Below, in pieces: positions 11,315 through 23,862 of a stretch of 64,000 bases of DNA (position 1 is its first letter; each line of letters begins with the position of its first letter). Source of the DNA: Setoptus koraiensis (lineage: Eukaryota > Arthropoda); assembly GCA_048013815.1 (NCBI GenBank), contig CM106586.1:7998001-8062000 (forward strand), read 5' to 3'. The translations under genes were made by a program, and so were the position numbers. The notes under the pieces were generated by a model that worked only from the letters and a program-made list of their open reading frames with translations, ran no database searches and had not been told where the DNA came from.

Positions 11315-12463
11315 ATGGCCCCTGCACCCATGCGAACAATTTTGTATTGGGCGATATGTGTGTTGTTGGCGATCTTTTTCGTATCCTATCATGAACAGTT
11401 GGTCTCAAGTGCTGACCAGCAAATCGAGTTAACAGACAAGGCGGAATGGGGTGACTCAAACGAACGATATAACGAACGAGCAAAAAATAAGTCACCGTTT
11501 TCGGGCGATAACAGAAGAAGAGAAGCGAGGCGTTCGAATAGGCTGCCGAAAAGACAATTGAAAAGCCTAAAACTGCGCTGGGCCGAGGCTAACGTCAACG
11601 ATCTTAATCCTGTCTCGTGTGGTGCTACATATGATATGGTCACCAATCATGTTTCGGATACTTCTCCTCAATTAAGAATGATTGGTGCCAATGGAATCGA
11701 TGTAAAACGACATCCATGGGTGGTAACTATAAATATGAGAATGCTCAATGAATCTTGGGCTCGCTACCGGTGTAGTGGCGTTATAATTCACGAGGAATTT
11801 GTATTAACGACTCGAGTGTGCGCCAATAGTATTGACATAAGACCAGGCAGCAATTTCGAAGTTAGAATAGTGGCTGGCGCAAACGATCCATTTAAAGGAC
11901 CATTCGATGATGCACAAATTGGAAATATTTCAGCACAACAGAGCCACCCAGATGCTGATTTGGCAGTAGTGCAAATGGGAAAACCATGGATATGGTCGGA
12001 TACTGTCCGACCTATTTGCGTTGCATTCCCTCAGTATGATACCGCCGTTTTTCACAATGTTACTGCCAAAGACATGGCTTTTATCGCTAGTTGGGGAACC
12101 GATAGCTGGAGCGAAGATGAGCAGTTCACTCTTCCACATCAACTACAAATTTCTCGCGTCACTGTTCGGGGTGCCAGTGTTTGCGCGAGAAAAGCAGAAG
12201 AGTTGAATTCACGGTTTGTGTCCGATTTGATGTATTGTTCATTTTCACCCTGTCGTTCGAAGCGGAAAACTTTCCCTTGCGGAGGTGATCGGGGTGCACC
12301 ACTCCTGTATCAAAACAAAAATAGAGGCAATGTTTGGGAAGTTCAAGGTATATTGAGTCATTCTGGCGGCAAGCATTGCGCTAACGACTTTATCGTCTAT
12401 GAGAAGCCGAGTGAATACTACAAAGATTGGCTAGAAGCATACGTCCATCAAGACCCTTACTAG
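11315..12463 (+). CDS. Secreted serine protease homologue (catalytically dead S1A fold)
   Basis: A single exon encodes 382 residues. A hydrophobic signal segment (about residues 8-24) is followed by a basic pro-region and a trypsin-like domain from the RMIGANGIDVKRHPW activation-type site (residue 121 on). Landmarks of chymotrypsin-fold peptidases are present: FVLTTRVC at the LTAAHC position, DADLAVV at the catalytic Asp loop (Asp215), RPICV, and CGGDRGAPLL at the GDSGGP position. The catalytic His is replaced by Val168 and the catalytic Ser by Arg326, so proteolysis is not expected. Arthropod serine protease homologues of this kind commonly act as cofactors or decoys in clotting, prophenoloxidase and clip cascades. 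No clip domain is seen here. The lack of introns in a secreted S1 gene may mean a retrocopy origin. An AATAAA follows the stop. Confidence 0.87.
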   Translation: MAPAPMRTILYWAICVLLAIFFVSYHEQLVSSADQQIELTDKAEWGDSNERYNERAKNKSPFSGDNRRREARRSNRLPKRQLKSLKLRWAEANVNDLNPVSCGATYDMVTNHVSDTSPQLRMIGANGIDVKRHPWVVTINMRMLNESWARYRCSGVIIHEEFVLTTRVCANSIDIRPGSNFEVRIVAGANDPFKGPFDDAQIGNISAQQSHPDADLAVVQMGKPWIWSDTVRPICVAFPQYDTAVFHNVTAKDMAFIASWGTDSWSEDEQFTLPHQLQISRVTVRGASVCARKAEELNSRFVSDLMYCSFSPCRSKRKTFPCGGDRGAPLLYQNKNRGNVWEVQGILSHSGGKHCANDFIVYEKPSEYYKDWLEAYVHQDPY

Positions 12464-12471
12464 TTGCTACT

Positions 12472-12477
12472 AATAAA
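12472..12477 (+). terminator. Polyadenylation signal of protease homologue gene
   Basis: AATAAA starts nine bases after the stop codon at 12461-12463. Further AATAAA-like signals occur near 12520, so several 3' ends are possible. Confidence 0.6.
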
Positions 12478-13991
12478 CATAATAATATGCGATAATTTGA
12501 TGTACATATTCAACATTTATAATAAATGTTTTTCAATAGTTCACTGCGACTCAGATTTCTTGTGACAAACTTGCCCAAGGTGAACATCCACTTTTCTTGC
12601 GATGGGGTGCCCCTGATCATCACAAGAAAAATGTCAATTCGGAACCACTGCTCTTTATCGAAATGAGTATAATGGGTATTTTCAGAGCTTCACAATTTAC
12701 TATTATTGTTCACGTCCTACATACTGACATACTTGTAAGATTACTGTTACAATGCGCCTACGATGCTGGCACATGGTCTAAATATTTGTGGTATTTCAGA
12801 TTACAATCGCTCATTAATTTGTCATTGATATGCTCATGTTATCCTGTCAAATGAATTTCACGGTGAGTTGCAAACAAGCGATCATTGAGGGATGAAAATA
12901 GAGTTTTGCATCGAGTAACCTTGACACTTGACAGAGTGGCTAGTTTTAAGCTGGCTAGCAGTCGGTGTGACCAATGTGATATAGTAATTAGAGAAGCTTA
13001 TAAGGCAATGAGACAGCAGTCAGCTGGTTAGCGTCTTTATCGTGATCACTATGACGATGATTAATAAAATAACAACAACAACAATTACTATTGTTAAATT
13101 TGGGCGATGCCGATTGTTCGGCCCGCAACTGGCTAGAGAATACTGACGCTGGCCAATATTAGCATGATATTTACCGTTATTCAATAATATAAATATAAAC
13201 ACAATTACAAACAAACACAAACTGGATGCAACATTTGCATTCGCTTGCGTTCGGTTGCGTTCGCCATCACCTAATGGGCGTTGGTGTGGCTCGAGTTGGC
13301 CACAGATAGGCGCACTATGCTGGAATAATCGCACTGGCGCCATTAAATGTTAATGAGCCGCCGCTCGTCCGACGGAGTCAAAGAAATAAATTAAAATTCG
13401 GCCAGCTCGGCGGGCTCAGCGAGATTCGCCGAGCTGCGGCCAGCTGACAAACCGGCCGGCCGAGAGAGCGATTTCTCGCAATGGGACGCAATTGGCGAAA
13501 TTTAAATTTGAGGCCGACGACGCCGATGATAAAACGGGCGCTAATAATTTTGAGAGAACAGCACGCCGGGCCGACCGTTGCGAGCTAAAAGCGGACCGGC
13601 TGGCCGGCGATGCAAATAAGGCAAAGAGATGATTCAACCGGCAATTAGTCTCGCCAGCCGAGTCAGTGTGGCCAGGCTGTTGGCGAGCGTTGCGTTGCAA
13701 GCGAACCGAACGTAACGTGTTTGTCAGCGATGGAAAGACGGTGGGCGACGAGGGCGCTCGCTTATGGCAAGCGTCGCCCGATGGCGGGGGCGGCCGACTA
13801 GCTGCGAATCACTTGCGTGCCAATTGGTTCCAGATCGCCGTTCGGCCAGCCACTGAGCCAGTCGGGCGGCTCATCATTGTTGGCACATCGAAGCCGCGCT
13901 AATTTATTAATAAACGCTTGGTTTGTGTGTAAAAATATAATCTAATTATTTGATGAGTGACGGCGCTCTTGCACACACGAGCTCTCAAAAA

Positions 13992-14044
13992 GGCTCCCTC
14001 TTGTGGTGCCTCGATTTCCAATCAAGGCACCACAAGAGGGAGCC
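13992..14044. repeat. Perfect inverted repeat / hairpin
   Basis: The arm GGCTCCCTCTTGTGGTGCC at 13992-14010 pairs perfectly with 14026-14044; a T-A pair extends the stem to 20 bp around a 13-base loop. Outside the arms pairing stops at once. It is compatible with a small-RNA precursor or a tiny fold-back element; no flanking target duplication is clear. Confidence 0.8.
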
Positions 14045-15974
14045 GAAATCGCAGTACAAATTCGTATATTCGCTATGCGCGCGACCGACCACCACAACTG
14101 ACACTTGTGGGTATCGCTTCCCAGGTACCCAACGATTCCGTTGGCACCCGTCGACGGGCCCATCCGCGATGTTGCCGGCAAATCGCGGCAAATCTCGACA
14201 ATCGCGGCAGTCGCGGCAGTTTCGACAGCCCAATCGGCGGCTCGCCGGAGTGACGATGCGACGGCGCCAACGGGTTGCCGCGGACACAACTTCCGGCCGC
14301 GAGAGTCACAATAAATCTACGCGTAATAATAAACGCTCGACGGTTTGTGGCTGGCGATTGTTGCAGCCAGCAAGCGAACGAGCGAAACGAAGCAAATGAG
14401 CGAAACGAAGCGAACGAGCGAAATGAGGCGAATGGATGCAACAATGGACAAACTGCTGGCCAGCGCGATATTAATGGCACCATTGATCACTGTCGACTGA
14501 CGGACAGAGACAAATTCGCGGCCATTAGTCAGCGCCCGTTGGAATTGCTTGTCACTGGTTGTTTGTTTGTTGTTGGCAGTCAGTTCAAGTGGCAACCAGT
14601 GGGACTGTCGGCCGGCGACGGCAGCGCCAAACTCATTAGTTTGGGCACAACAAGCGGCCGACAACGAACAACAATGATACAAATTGATTGATTTCGTTTT
14701 CGTTGGATCGCAATTTGAATTTGCTCAATTGCGGCAAATTATTTGCATTAGTTGTGCGCCACATTTGCCGCCACTTTCACTCGCAAGTTGTCAGTGCGTT
14801 CGTTGGTTGTTGTTGTCGGTCCGTCGGTTGTTGTTGTCGGTTCGCTTGTTGTTGCTGTCGGCTCGCTCGCAGTCGGCCGGCCGGCCGGTGAGCTGGCGAG
14901 CGCAAGGTGAGCTGATTGCCGTCCACCTACACCCAATAAAACACATCAGGTGATCGGGCGATCAGGTGAGACAGACGCACACTCGCGCCTTACCGTTATG
15001 ATTTGTGGTTGTGCGTTCGCTCGCAGCGGCAACAACAACAACAACAGCAACAGCAACAGCGGCAACAACAACGACAGCAACTGGCGAGTCGCGCTCACCT
15101 GTTGCACTCACGCCGTTCGCCTGCCATTGTTTGTAATGAGCAGCATTATCACCACCACCGACTACTGCACTATTGCTCGCAACAACAATGGTCTCGATTG
15201 TTTGTCCGTCCCCCTCTCTCGCTGGCTGGCCGATCATCTGTTTGCCGACGTTTACGAGTTGGTGAGTGTGTGTGTGTGCGTGTGTGTGTTGGCAACATCA
15301 AGGTGTCTTACCATTTTAAGAAGAAGCTGCTGCCCGAGTTGGTGTTGTCTCGCTGGCATTGTTTCATTGTTGATACCTACACCTGTGCGAGTAACGGTTG
15401 TTGGGCACGAGCTGGCTGTTAGTGGCCGTTTGTTGTGATTTGGCGCCACTTTGTATCGTCGTCATCAGCAGCAGTTGACTGTTGTTGTTGTTGTCGTTGT
15501 TGTTTGCAGCGATTCGTTCATTGTAGCCACCATCAGATCTGGCTAATCGCTGATATTTGTGGCCAGCGCAGTTATTGGGCGAGTTCAATGTCAACGCGCA
15601 CGCCAACCGCATTCGAAATACATGACTTTTGACACGGGTCGCTTCTTCGCCCGAGCGCTTCTCGCCGTCCGACCGACCAACACAACAACCAATACAACAA
15701 CCAGCCAACCGCCAGCCGAACACAACAGCCAGACACAACAGCCAGACGCAACAGCCAGCAAACAAACGAGCCAGCAGACGAGCGAATCGTCGGCAAATAT
15801 CATCGCAAATTGAAATTGAAACGATTCCCGAAATGATTTCTCGTTCGTGTCATCATTACACGCGCGCATTATTTGCACCGTATTATTGGCGGCCATTGTG
15901 CAATTGTATCACTTGTTGCACGGCCACTTGTTGAGTGCAGTCGCGTGCAGTGTATCATCGTTTGTTATTGCATC

Positions 15975-16085
15975 ATCTCTTAGTTTATCACCCGTTAGTT
16001 AATTATTTGTTAGTCTATCATTTGTTATCATTTGTTAGTTAATCATCTGTTAGTTTATTATTTGTTAGTTTATCATTTGTTAAAC
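15975..16085 (+). repeat. Degenerate tandem repeat (GTTAGTTTATCATTT-type)
   Basis: About seven imperfect copies of a 15-17 base unit lie immediately before the giant cuticle gene, probably within its 5' leader or proximal promoter. Confidence 0.7.
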
Positions 16086-16216
16086 AGTCGGCTCGCCATT
16101 GGCCATTGTTAGCTCGCGCGCGTCACATCACATGCATCACAAGTTCACAAGTGGCCACAAGTCGACACAAAGCGCCATTAATCATAGCTCGATATGGGTC
16201 AGTGTTGGCCAGTGTG

Positions 16217-19200
16217 ATGACGCAATTACCACAGACACAAACACAACGCAATGCAGCCATGGAACCGAGTGACAGACCCAAACCAGCATCAGCAGCCAAC
16301 AAGTTACACAGTGCGTGCACCCCAGCGACAAAAGTAAAAAACAGCAAACCGTTACAATTACCGATCACACCAGCCAAGCTAATGAGCGGCCACACAAATC
16401 GGGACACAATCAGTGCACCACTAATTATCTTTTATATATCGCTCACATGTTTTGCAACCATTTCCGGGGCCCTCACAACTGGGCCGCCCAACAACCAGAC
16501 CCTAGCGGCCGCCCAAGCAACCAACCAATCAAGATCGCAACAAGCGACAGCCAAACTAGACGAACTCTATGATCTGCAACAACAATCAGTGATAAACAGG
16601 CGCATTGGCGCCCCCGAGGATCTGACCGACTCGTCGTCGCTGCAAGCGGAAGAGTCGCGTCTCGATGCGCCGGGCGCGGTCGTCGCTGTGGAGGCGCCCG
16701 GCCATTTGCAGCAGCAGCAGCAGCCGCCGATCACCTCGCAGCAACCGACTACTTCACAGCGACCAGCCAACACCAACGCAAACCAATTCCAAGAACAGTT
16801 CAGCAACGGAGCGGGCAACTCGTACTACTCGCTGGCCACTGACGGAACCAGCCGCTACCAGTTCGGCTTCAACACCGTGGGCCCGTCCGAGTCCGCGCGC
16901 CACACATCGGGTCCCGCCGAGCCCAATCTGATGCGCGAAGAGACCAAGCTGCCCGACGGAACTGTCGTGGGCCGGTACGGTTACACGGACCCGTTCAATG
17001 TGTTCCGGATCGTGCACTATGTGGCCGACGCCAGCGGCTATCACGCCAGCGAGGAGGTAGACACAAACGGCTCCATGCAACAGTTGGTGCAGCAACAGCA
17101 AAACATCGACAATTATCCGTTGAACGGAGAGGGCGCCATCAAGTTTCAGTTGAACAGGCAGCTGCTGAAGGTGCTGCAAACGCTGCAACAACAACAGCGA
17201 CAACGCCGACAACTGTGGGCCTCGCCACAGCGGTCGAGGCCCACCGGCCCGGGCGAACGGGCGACGCGAGCCGCCGGCAGCGGCGCAGCGGATCCGCTGA
17301 TGGGCAGCGACAGTCTGGCGCTGTCGTCGTCGTCGCCGGCCAGCGGCGACTCTCTCAACGACCACGAGAGAGAGATGGTGGCCGGAAGTGTGCACTATGC
17401 GCTCAGAATCAATCACGGCAACTCGGCCGCAAGACAGCCCGCAGCGGCGCCGGCGGCGCAACCCGACGCCACGGTCCTGTCCCATTTGCGGCACATATTC
17501 AGGCAGGCGAGCAGAAAGCCGGCGCACCAGGCGGCGCCCCAGCAACTTGTGGTGCCCCAGCAACTTGCGGCGCCCCAGCAGCAGGTGGCGCCAGTGCATC
17601 AGGGGGGCTCACAAGCGCAAACGACCATCGGCGGCCAGCACTTCGGGCTCGATCTGGAGGCGCGCCGCTCGAGACTGCCCAAGCCGATAGTGACGCCCAC
17701 CAGTTACTCGATCGGCATAGATCACCAGCAGCCGCAGGTGCCGGCGGCCGGAAGCGGCGGCGGCCCGCAGCTCGGGCAGCCCGCGAGCGGCGGCTACGTG
17801 GCCCAGTTCAGCTACCCGTACCGCGGATTCCAGCAGGCTCAGCAAGCAAGCGCCAACTCTCACCATCAGCAGCAGCAGCAGCCGTCGTCTTATCCTAGTC
17901 TCGCCGTCATACAGCAACAGTTGCGACAAATGCTCAAAAACTATGCCGGCAACAACACCGGCCAAGCGCCCGCAAAGCCCCAGTCGCCCAACGATTTGTC
18001 GCCGGCCCCCAGCAGCCACCGATGGTCGCAATCGGCCCAATGGTCCAACCTCAATGGACAGCGCTCCGTGGCGCCCCTGGTGACGGGCTCGCCGACCTGG
18101 TCCATACTGAACGACAACTACAACGGACAGCACCAACTGGTCATCGATCACAACGACAGAGACGGACACCGGCAGGCCTATCTGCAGCAACGGTTGCAGG
18201 CCAACAACAGCAGCGCCTCAGCAGATCGCGAATCGGCCGTTCTCGCAGAATTGGCCCAGCTGAAACTGAACCAGCAGTGGGCCCTCGATCAGCAGCGACA
18301 CCAGCAGCGACAGGCGTACAACAGCCACTGGCCGGCCACTTCCGGTGCCGTCTCTAACCGACAGCTAGGCGGCGCCACCGATCTGCTCAAAAGCGCCTCA
18401 ACTGGCTCGAGCAGCGTCAGCGGCAACGTCGGCGCGCCATCGACACAACAGCAGCACGGTCACACAAGCACTCCGCTCGTGTTACATAATAGCACGGTTA
18501 CAGCCAGCGGCAACCATCTCAATTATCTCGACAGGTATGTCGAGTTTGGCATGCGCAAGGCGCTCGCGGCCGAGCCCGCCTTCGTCATTGGCCTGCCCGA
18601 GACAGGCGCGGTCCCGGCCTTCAATGGGGCGGCCCAGCGGACAGCGGCCGCGCCACTGGACGGTGCCGATCAACAGGTTGACATAACGAAAAATTACGCC
18701 GCCACATTCACGCTGAACAATTTCAGCCCGCCGCTGTATCATCCGCGCGTGCACGAAACAAGGGCGGCCTCTGTGCCCGCCGAGCCGCTTTCGGCCGGCT
18801 CTGTGTCGTCGGTCGGCACCACTAGCGACGGCACCGCGCACTACTCGAGCGTCATAACTCACTCGATCGGGCACGCGCAGCAACCGCGCTACGATTATCC
18901 GTTGTGGGCCGGCCCGCTGAATGCGCGCCCGCAGCAGTACGGCTCCGGTTCGCCGGGCGCAAGTGCGGACGAGTTGCAATCGAGCGCCACCAGCGCCAAG
19001 CGGCAATCGGTGGCGACAAGTGGTGGCGAGACCGCAAACAAAAGAGAGCCACATTCGGGCGCGTATGGAACTCGCAATCAGCAGGCGAACGGCGACAGAG
19101 CGCGATCGGCGATAATTAACGCCGACACGGGATCCGCTCTGGCGGACGATCTGTATCTGGACGAGAGCGAGCAGATCTTGTCCACCGTCAACGACACCAG

Positions 19201-19423
19201 CGCTGGCGTGGCCGCCAGCGGCAACAGCAGGGCTCGCAATCCGGACAGGTCAAAGAAACTGTCAAACATATTCAAGGCTCGCTCGTCGGCCGGCTCTTCC
19301 GACCTGGAGGCGGTCGTGCGATCGTCGGACGGTGCCCACTTGGCCAAGATCCGCCGCCCTGTGCCCATCAACGCCAAAAAGCCCGCCAAACAGCAACAAC
19401 CGCAACAACAACAGCAACAACAA

Positions 19424-19458
<35 letters not shown>

Positions 19459-22321
19459 ACAACAACAGCCGAGAACAATCAATTATGCAACGAGCAGCCT
19501 GGCGTCACCGGCAACGACAGCAACACCGATTGTCATTTCGGCAACAACAGCTGCTACCGCTTCTGTTGCTGTTGCAACCGCCGTACCGACGACAGGTGCA
19601 TCTTCTGCGCTGGTCAGCGCAGCCACCGTTCGAGCCGACGGCGGCAGCGCAACAACCGACCACCAGGTGACCGCAACAACGCAAGCGGGCCAGCAGCAAC
19701 AGCAGCAACAACAGCAACAACAGCAACGACAGCAACAGCAACAACAGCAGCAACAACAGCAGCAACAACAGCAACAACGACAGAGACAACAGCAGCAAAA
19801 CAGCACGTCGGATGAACCTGCCGCAACGCTAATTAAATCAGCAGATATGGCGACTGCCAGAGACGCTGGCAGCGAGCACAAAAAGAGTGGCCACTCCGGT
19901 CAAGCGTCTCTGGCCAGCAAAAGCGCCAATCGGACAATGACAATGCCAAACAAACAATCGCTCACCAACGTCATTGACCTGGCCAGCATTTACAATGTGT
20001 CGGCCGGGGCAGCGCTCACAAACAACTCCATGAGTCTGTCCACAAATCAATTAGCGAAATTAGTTAGTCTCGTGGTGGACAAATTAGACAAGCCGGCCGG
20101 ATTGTTTCTGAGAGCGGACAAGAGCCCTAACTCGATACTGGTCGACAATACACTGGCCACCAGCGCCAACAATAACAACAATAACAACAATAACGCTCAC
20201 CTGTCCAAGCCTAACGCCACCACCAGCGCCACCAGCAGTGCCGATGTCACCACAAACGCTAGTGTTGGGCCCGAGTGGCCAGCGTCAGGCGATTCGAGTG
20301 CCAACAACAACGACAACAAGCTGCCTGTTGTCAACAATAATCTTATAACGGGCCAATTGCAAAACATTAACTCTGTAATGGAGCAAGGTGATTTCCTGTC
20401 GAAGATTAGCCTAGATTTGGACAATTTTGACAGCGTTCGTCAGACGACCAACGAAAGTTTTGTTGGTTTGAGTCAGCACAATGTCGATCTGGACACTCAA
20501 ATGACTCTGATGAATGCCACTGCAGCCGAGAGTAGAATCGAGAAAACTTTCGTCAGTCCAACATCGTCGATGCAAACGATCGAGAAGCAAAGTAAACCAA
20601 CCACCAGCGGCCCCCAAGTGGCACCATCAGTGTTGCTTGCAACGACAACAATTGCACCTGTTACACCGAAAGCAACAACAATCACAACGCCCATATCAAC
20701 AACCGTATCGGCGAGCACGACAACATCAGCACCGACAACAGCAATTAAACCAATAACAACAACAACGACATCGGCACCGGTGACGCAAACAGCACCCGCG
20801 TCTGTATCATCGACGACCGCTCAGATACCAACGACAGCCAGACCAACACTACCAATAACAACAACGACAACCAGACCAACACTGCCAGTAACAACGACGG
20901 CAGCCAGACAAACGCCGACAACAACAACAACAGCAGCCAGACTAACGCCGACAACAACAACAGCAACAGCCAGACCGGCACCAACAATGACAACAACAAC
21001 GACAACGACAACACCCATACCAGTGCCCTTAACAAGCAGCAACCTCACGAGGCCATCGTTGGCTTTCGGAGCGGAAAGCCCACAACGATTCGGAGACAGA
21101 GCAAGTGCGGCCAACAAGGGCGATGGCATCTCCTTATTTAACAAAGAAACAAACAGTGAGACGAAGAACAGGAAATTCAATCGAGTTGTAATAAAACGGG
21201 GCCAGCGCATAGTGGCCAAATTTGACGCAAATCAATCAAATTTGTTCGACGCCACCAAGAGGCCCCTGGCCATCAACGAGGCCCAAAATAACGGCTCAAC
21301 AGTCACAACAAACTCACGAGATCCACAAACTACAAACAGTGATCCTTCATTCAGGCCAAAACACTGGAGACGCACCGTCAAACGAGTGCCCATGCTGGCC
21401 CGACTGAACCAGTCTGACAGTAGCCAACAGGCCCCAATTTTGTCGGCCATGATTAGCACGATGGTGGCGTCGGACGAACGAAACACCAACAGCTCTCTGG
21501 TGTCGGCGAACTCGACAACTATAGCGGTGACCACAACAACTACAACGACTACGACGACGACAACAACAAATCCAGCGCCAATCAAACGAACGGAGCAAAC
21601 TGACCCATTGCCCTTAAATTCTTACATAACATCATCGACATCGACATCTTCGCCATTGCCTAGTGATTCAAAAGGCAGCAACGACAGCAGCAATGTTAGT
21701 GTCGCTGACATCAAAATGGCCAGCAACAGTACCGAAGATGATAATTTGCATAAACACAACTCGGCCAACTTGAGGGCCCAGCCGGCAGATGGCAGCATCG
21801 CCGGCAGGTCGCTTAGATCGGCCTCCTATCTGGACACTTTTCTACACGCTCAAGACGACGATCTGATGAGCTCAGAGTCAATTAGTTCACAGACGACACA
21901 ACTAAACAATTTTGACAGTAGTGCCACCAGTGCCAGAAGAAGGCCAACACTGACAACTTCCGGTCAGCTTGGCCAAACGTCAGCGCTGTCGTTGGTGGAT
22001 ATAAAACAGAAACGCAAAAAGCGAAAGCCCAAACTGTTGTGCATTGAGGTGGCCCCAGACGACAGTGCCGAGACAATGGTGGACGAAGATCAACCACAGT
22101 CGCAGCCACAGCCAAAAACACAACCACAACCACAATCGCAACAACAGCAGCAACAACAGCAGCAACATCACAATCGCCAGCAGCAGAATCAAGCCAACAG
22201 ACAGGGCCTGCAAATGACAGGCAAGCAGCAGCAGCCAGCAGCTTCGATGGCAAGACCATCGTCGCCAGTGGTCAGTTTCGGCGACGACAAAAACTTTGGA
22301 AAACGGTTGTCAATGCGATGA
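16217..22321 (+). CDS. Giant low-complexity cuticle protein with RR chitin-binding domain
   Basis: The open frame of 2034 codons from the ATG at 16217 (alternatives: ATG at 16259 with a good start context, or 16382) encodes one Rebers-Riddiford chitin-binding domain at roughly residues 200-280, with the hallmark YQFGFNT...REETKLPDGTVVGRYGYTDP...RIVHYVADASGYH. A hydrophobic stretch (APLIIFYISLTCFATISGA) looks like a signal peptide only if translation starts at 16382, or if a short upstream exon is spliced on; cuticle genes often split the signal peptide. The rest is glutamine-, serine- and threonine-rich: polyQ at about 19390-19470 and 19690-19800, and a mucin-like Thr tract at about 20640-21040. 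RR domains bind chitin in exoskeleton; the Thr-rich part is probably O-glycosylated. The length far exceeds the usual 100-300 residues. The very long exon without introns is unusual, but the RR match makes the frame secure. Confidence 0.85.
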
Positions 22322-23862
22322 CACGTTTTGCAGTGACAAGTTTTTTGGCAGCCACAACCGGCGCTCCGTGCGACCGCCAACTGTCAATTATGTCATCTAA
22401 TTGATTTCGAGCTTTGACCCTCGACAAGTTACCCGCTCATTAAAACAATGACACACACGAATACATGATATGAATTAATGTGTATTTGTTATTCATCGAA
22501 TAACAGCGACAGACAAACAAACAATTGGAGTGGCAAAACGACAATTATTTATGTAAATTGCATATTAGATAACAACAAACAGACCATTCTCTCTGCTTGA
22601 CACAATCAGATTAAATCTCTACTGCTCACCTGGCGAGAGAGTGAGCGAGCGAGCGAGCGAGCAGCAAGTGTGGACTAAAGATCTTTAGATTAGTAGTAAG
22701 GCAATATAATAAAACTAATTACAATCGCATTACTGTATCCACTGTTGTCATTCGCTTTCTGTTTCACGCTAACTGTAAATCCGTTAATTACTGCCCTTAA
22801 CTTTTGGCACAACTTTTGTCTCTCTCTCGCTCCGTCGGACCCAACACACAATTCGAGCATTGGCCATCTGATCATTGAATCACTGAGTAGAGTTTGCCTG
22901 TCTGTTTGCTGTCACTTGGGCGCTCAACAAGTCAATGATTGGCACCTGATGCAAACAAACAAAATTTATCTCTCTGTTATCCGACTGTTCGTTCGCTCGT
23001 TCGTTCATTCGTTCGTTTGTTTGTTTGTCTGTTCGGTTGGTTGTCCGGTTGTTCCGACACACAGTTACAAAACGATAGACATACTTGATAACGTAAAATG
23101 TCGGATAGCTCGACGACGTTGCTGGCCGATAGCCAACCCTTGTTACCTTTGCAATTATAACCACTTTTGCAAGCGCCAACTTGTAGACTATTCGTTGTCC
23201 AATAATTACTTTACATACACATTTATGGTATTTGCGTACAGCTAGTTAATACTCTGGTTAGACACACAGACTGAACTTGCTCTGTTATACAAACTTGATC
23301 GCTAGGTCAGAGTTTTACACTGCTTCGACGCTGTTAACGGTAATGGCTTGTTTCTAATTTGAACGGAACACTCCGGTTTCTTCGCGGATTCCGACCATTA
23401 CCGACAAAACTAATAATATGAAGAACCTTCAAACAGATTATGATGCAATCGAGGTTTCTTGTGACGAAATCCGGCCAGTTGTCGTTGTGTTGTCGTTGTT
23501 GCTGTTGCTGTTGTCGAGGGCATGCTCTCGAGTTTGATCTTTTACCTTGGAACCCCGATAACATGACAGTTGTCACTTGTAATTGCTAACTGCTATGTCT
23601 AAATCAGAACACTGTTACACTGTTCGTGGCATATGGGACGAGCGTGCCCTTGGAAAGTCGCATAACATACTATATTGCTCCCGTTAGCTTTATCGCGTCA
23701 ACTCGATCCATATATAAGCGTAGAAAGCGCTCAGAACAATATCATTTGCGGCCCATTCGTCGATACCAATCGATCACAAAAGTAACAGCAAGACTTTGAA
23801 ATTGTCAACAAATTCATCGAATTTCACTTCAACAAGTTCATAACTCAAAAATTATATCAAAG
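22322..23862. other. Intergenic stretch
   Basis: Holds an ATTAAA signal at 22439-22444 after the cuticle gene, a TTCG/TTTG simple repeat near 22985-23035, and the TATA promoter of the next small gene. No further coding signal was seen. Confidence 0.6.
23711..23718 (+). promoter_or_regulatory. TATA box of small secreted-protein gene
   Basis: TATATAAG lies about 150 bases before the ATG at 23863, followed about 20-30 bases later by TCAGAACA, a fair initiator match. The resulting leader of about 120 bases has no upstream stop-start conflict that I noticed. Confidence 0.65.

Larger units (their letters stand above)
12464..16216. other. Long non-coding stretch upstream of giant cuticle gene
   Basis: After about 13.0 kb the base composition shifts to GC-rich with CAA/GTT runs, and many open frames appear on both strands. 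They are low-complexity and mutually overlapping, and I do not regard them as genes. Notable items are a 20-bp-stem hairpin at 13991-14045, GA/CGAA runs near 14370-14435, a GT run near 15265-15290 and a degenerate GTTAGTTTATCATTT repeat just before the next gene. Confidence 0.6.

Noticed and set aside
13992-14044. tRNA gene (loop resembles a T-arm and is followed by GGCACCA)
   Set aside because: No D-arm or anticodon arm can be folded; the sequence is one simple hairpin.
13950-15934. Many frames of 60-160 codons on both strands
   Set aside because: Low-complexity, mutually overlapping frames in GC-rich CAA/GTT repeats; no domain or signal peptide.
16754-17599. 281-codon minus-strand frame opposite the RR domain
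   Set aside because: Antisense shadow of the cuticle gene; the + strand has the RR domain.
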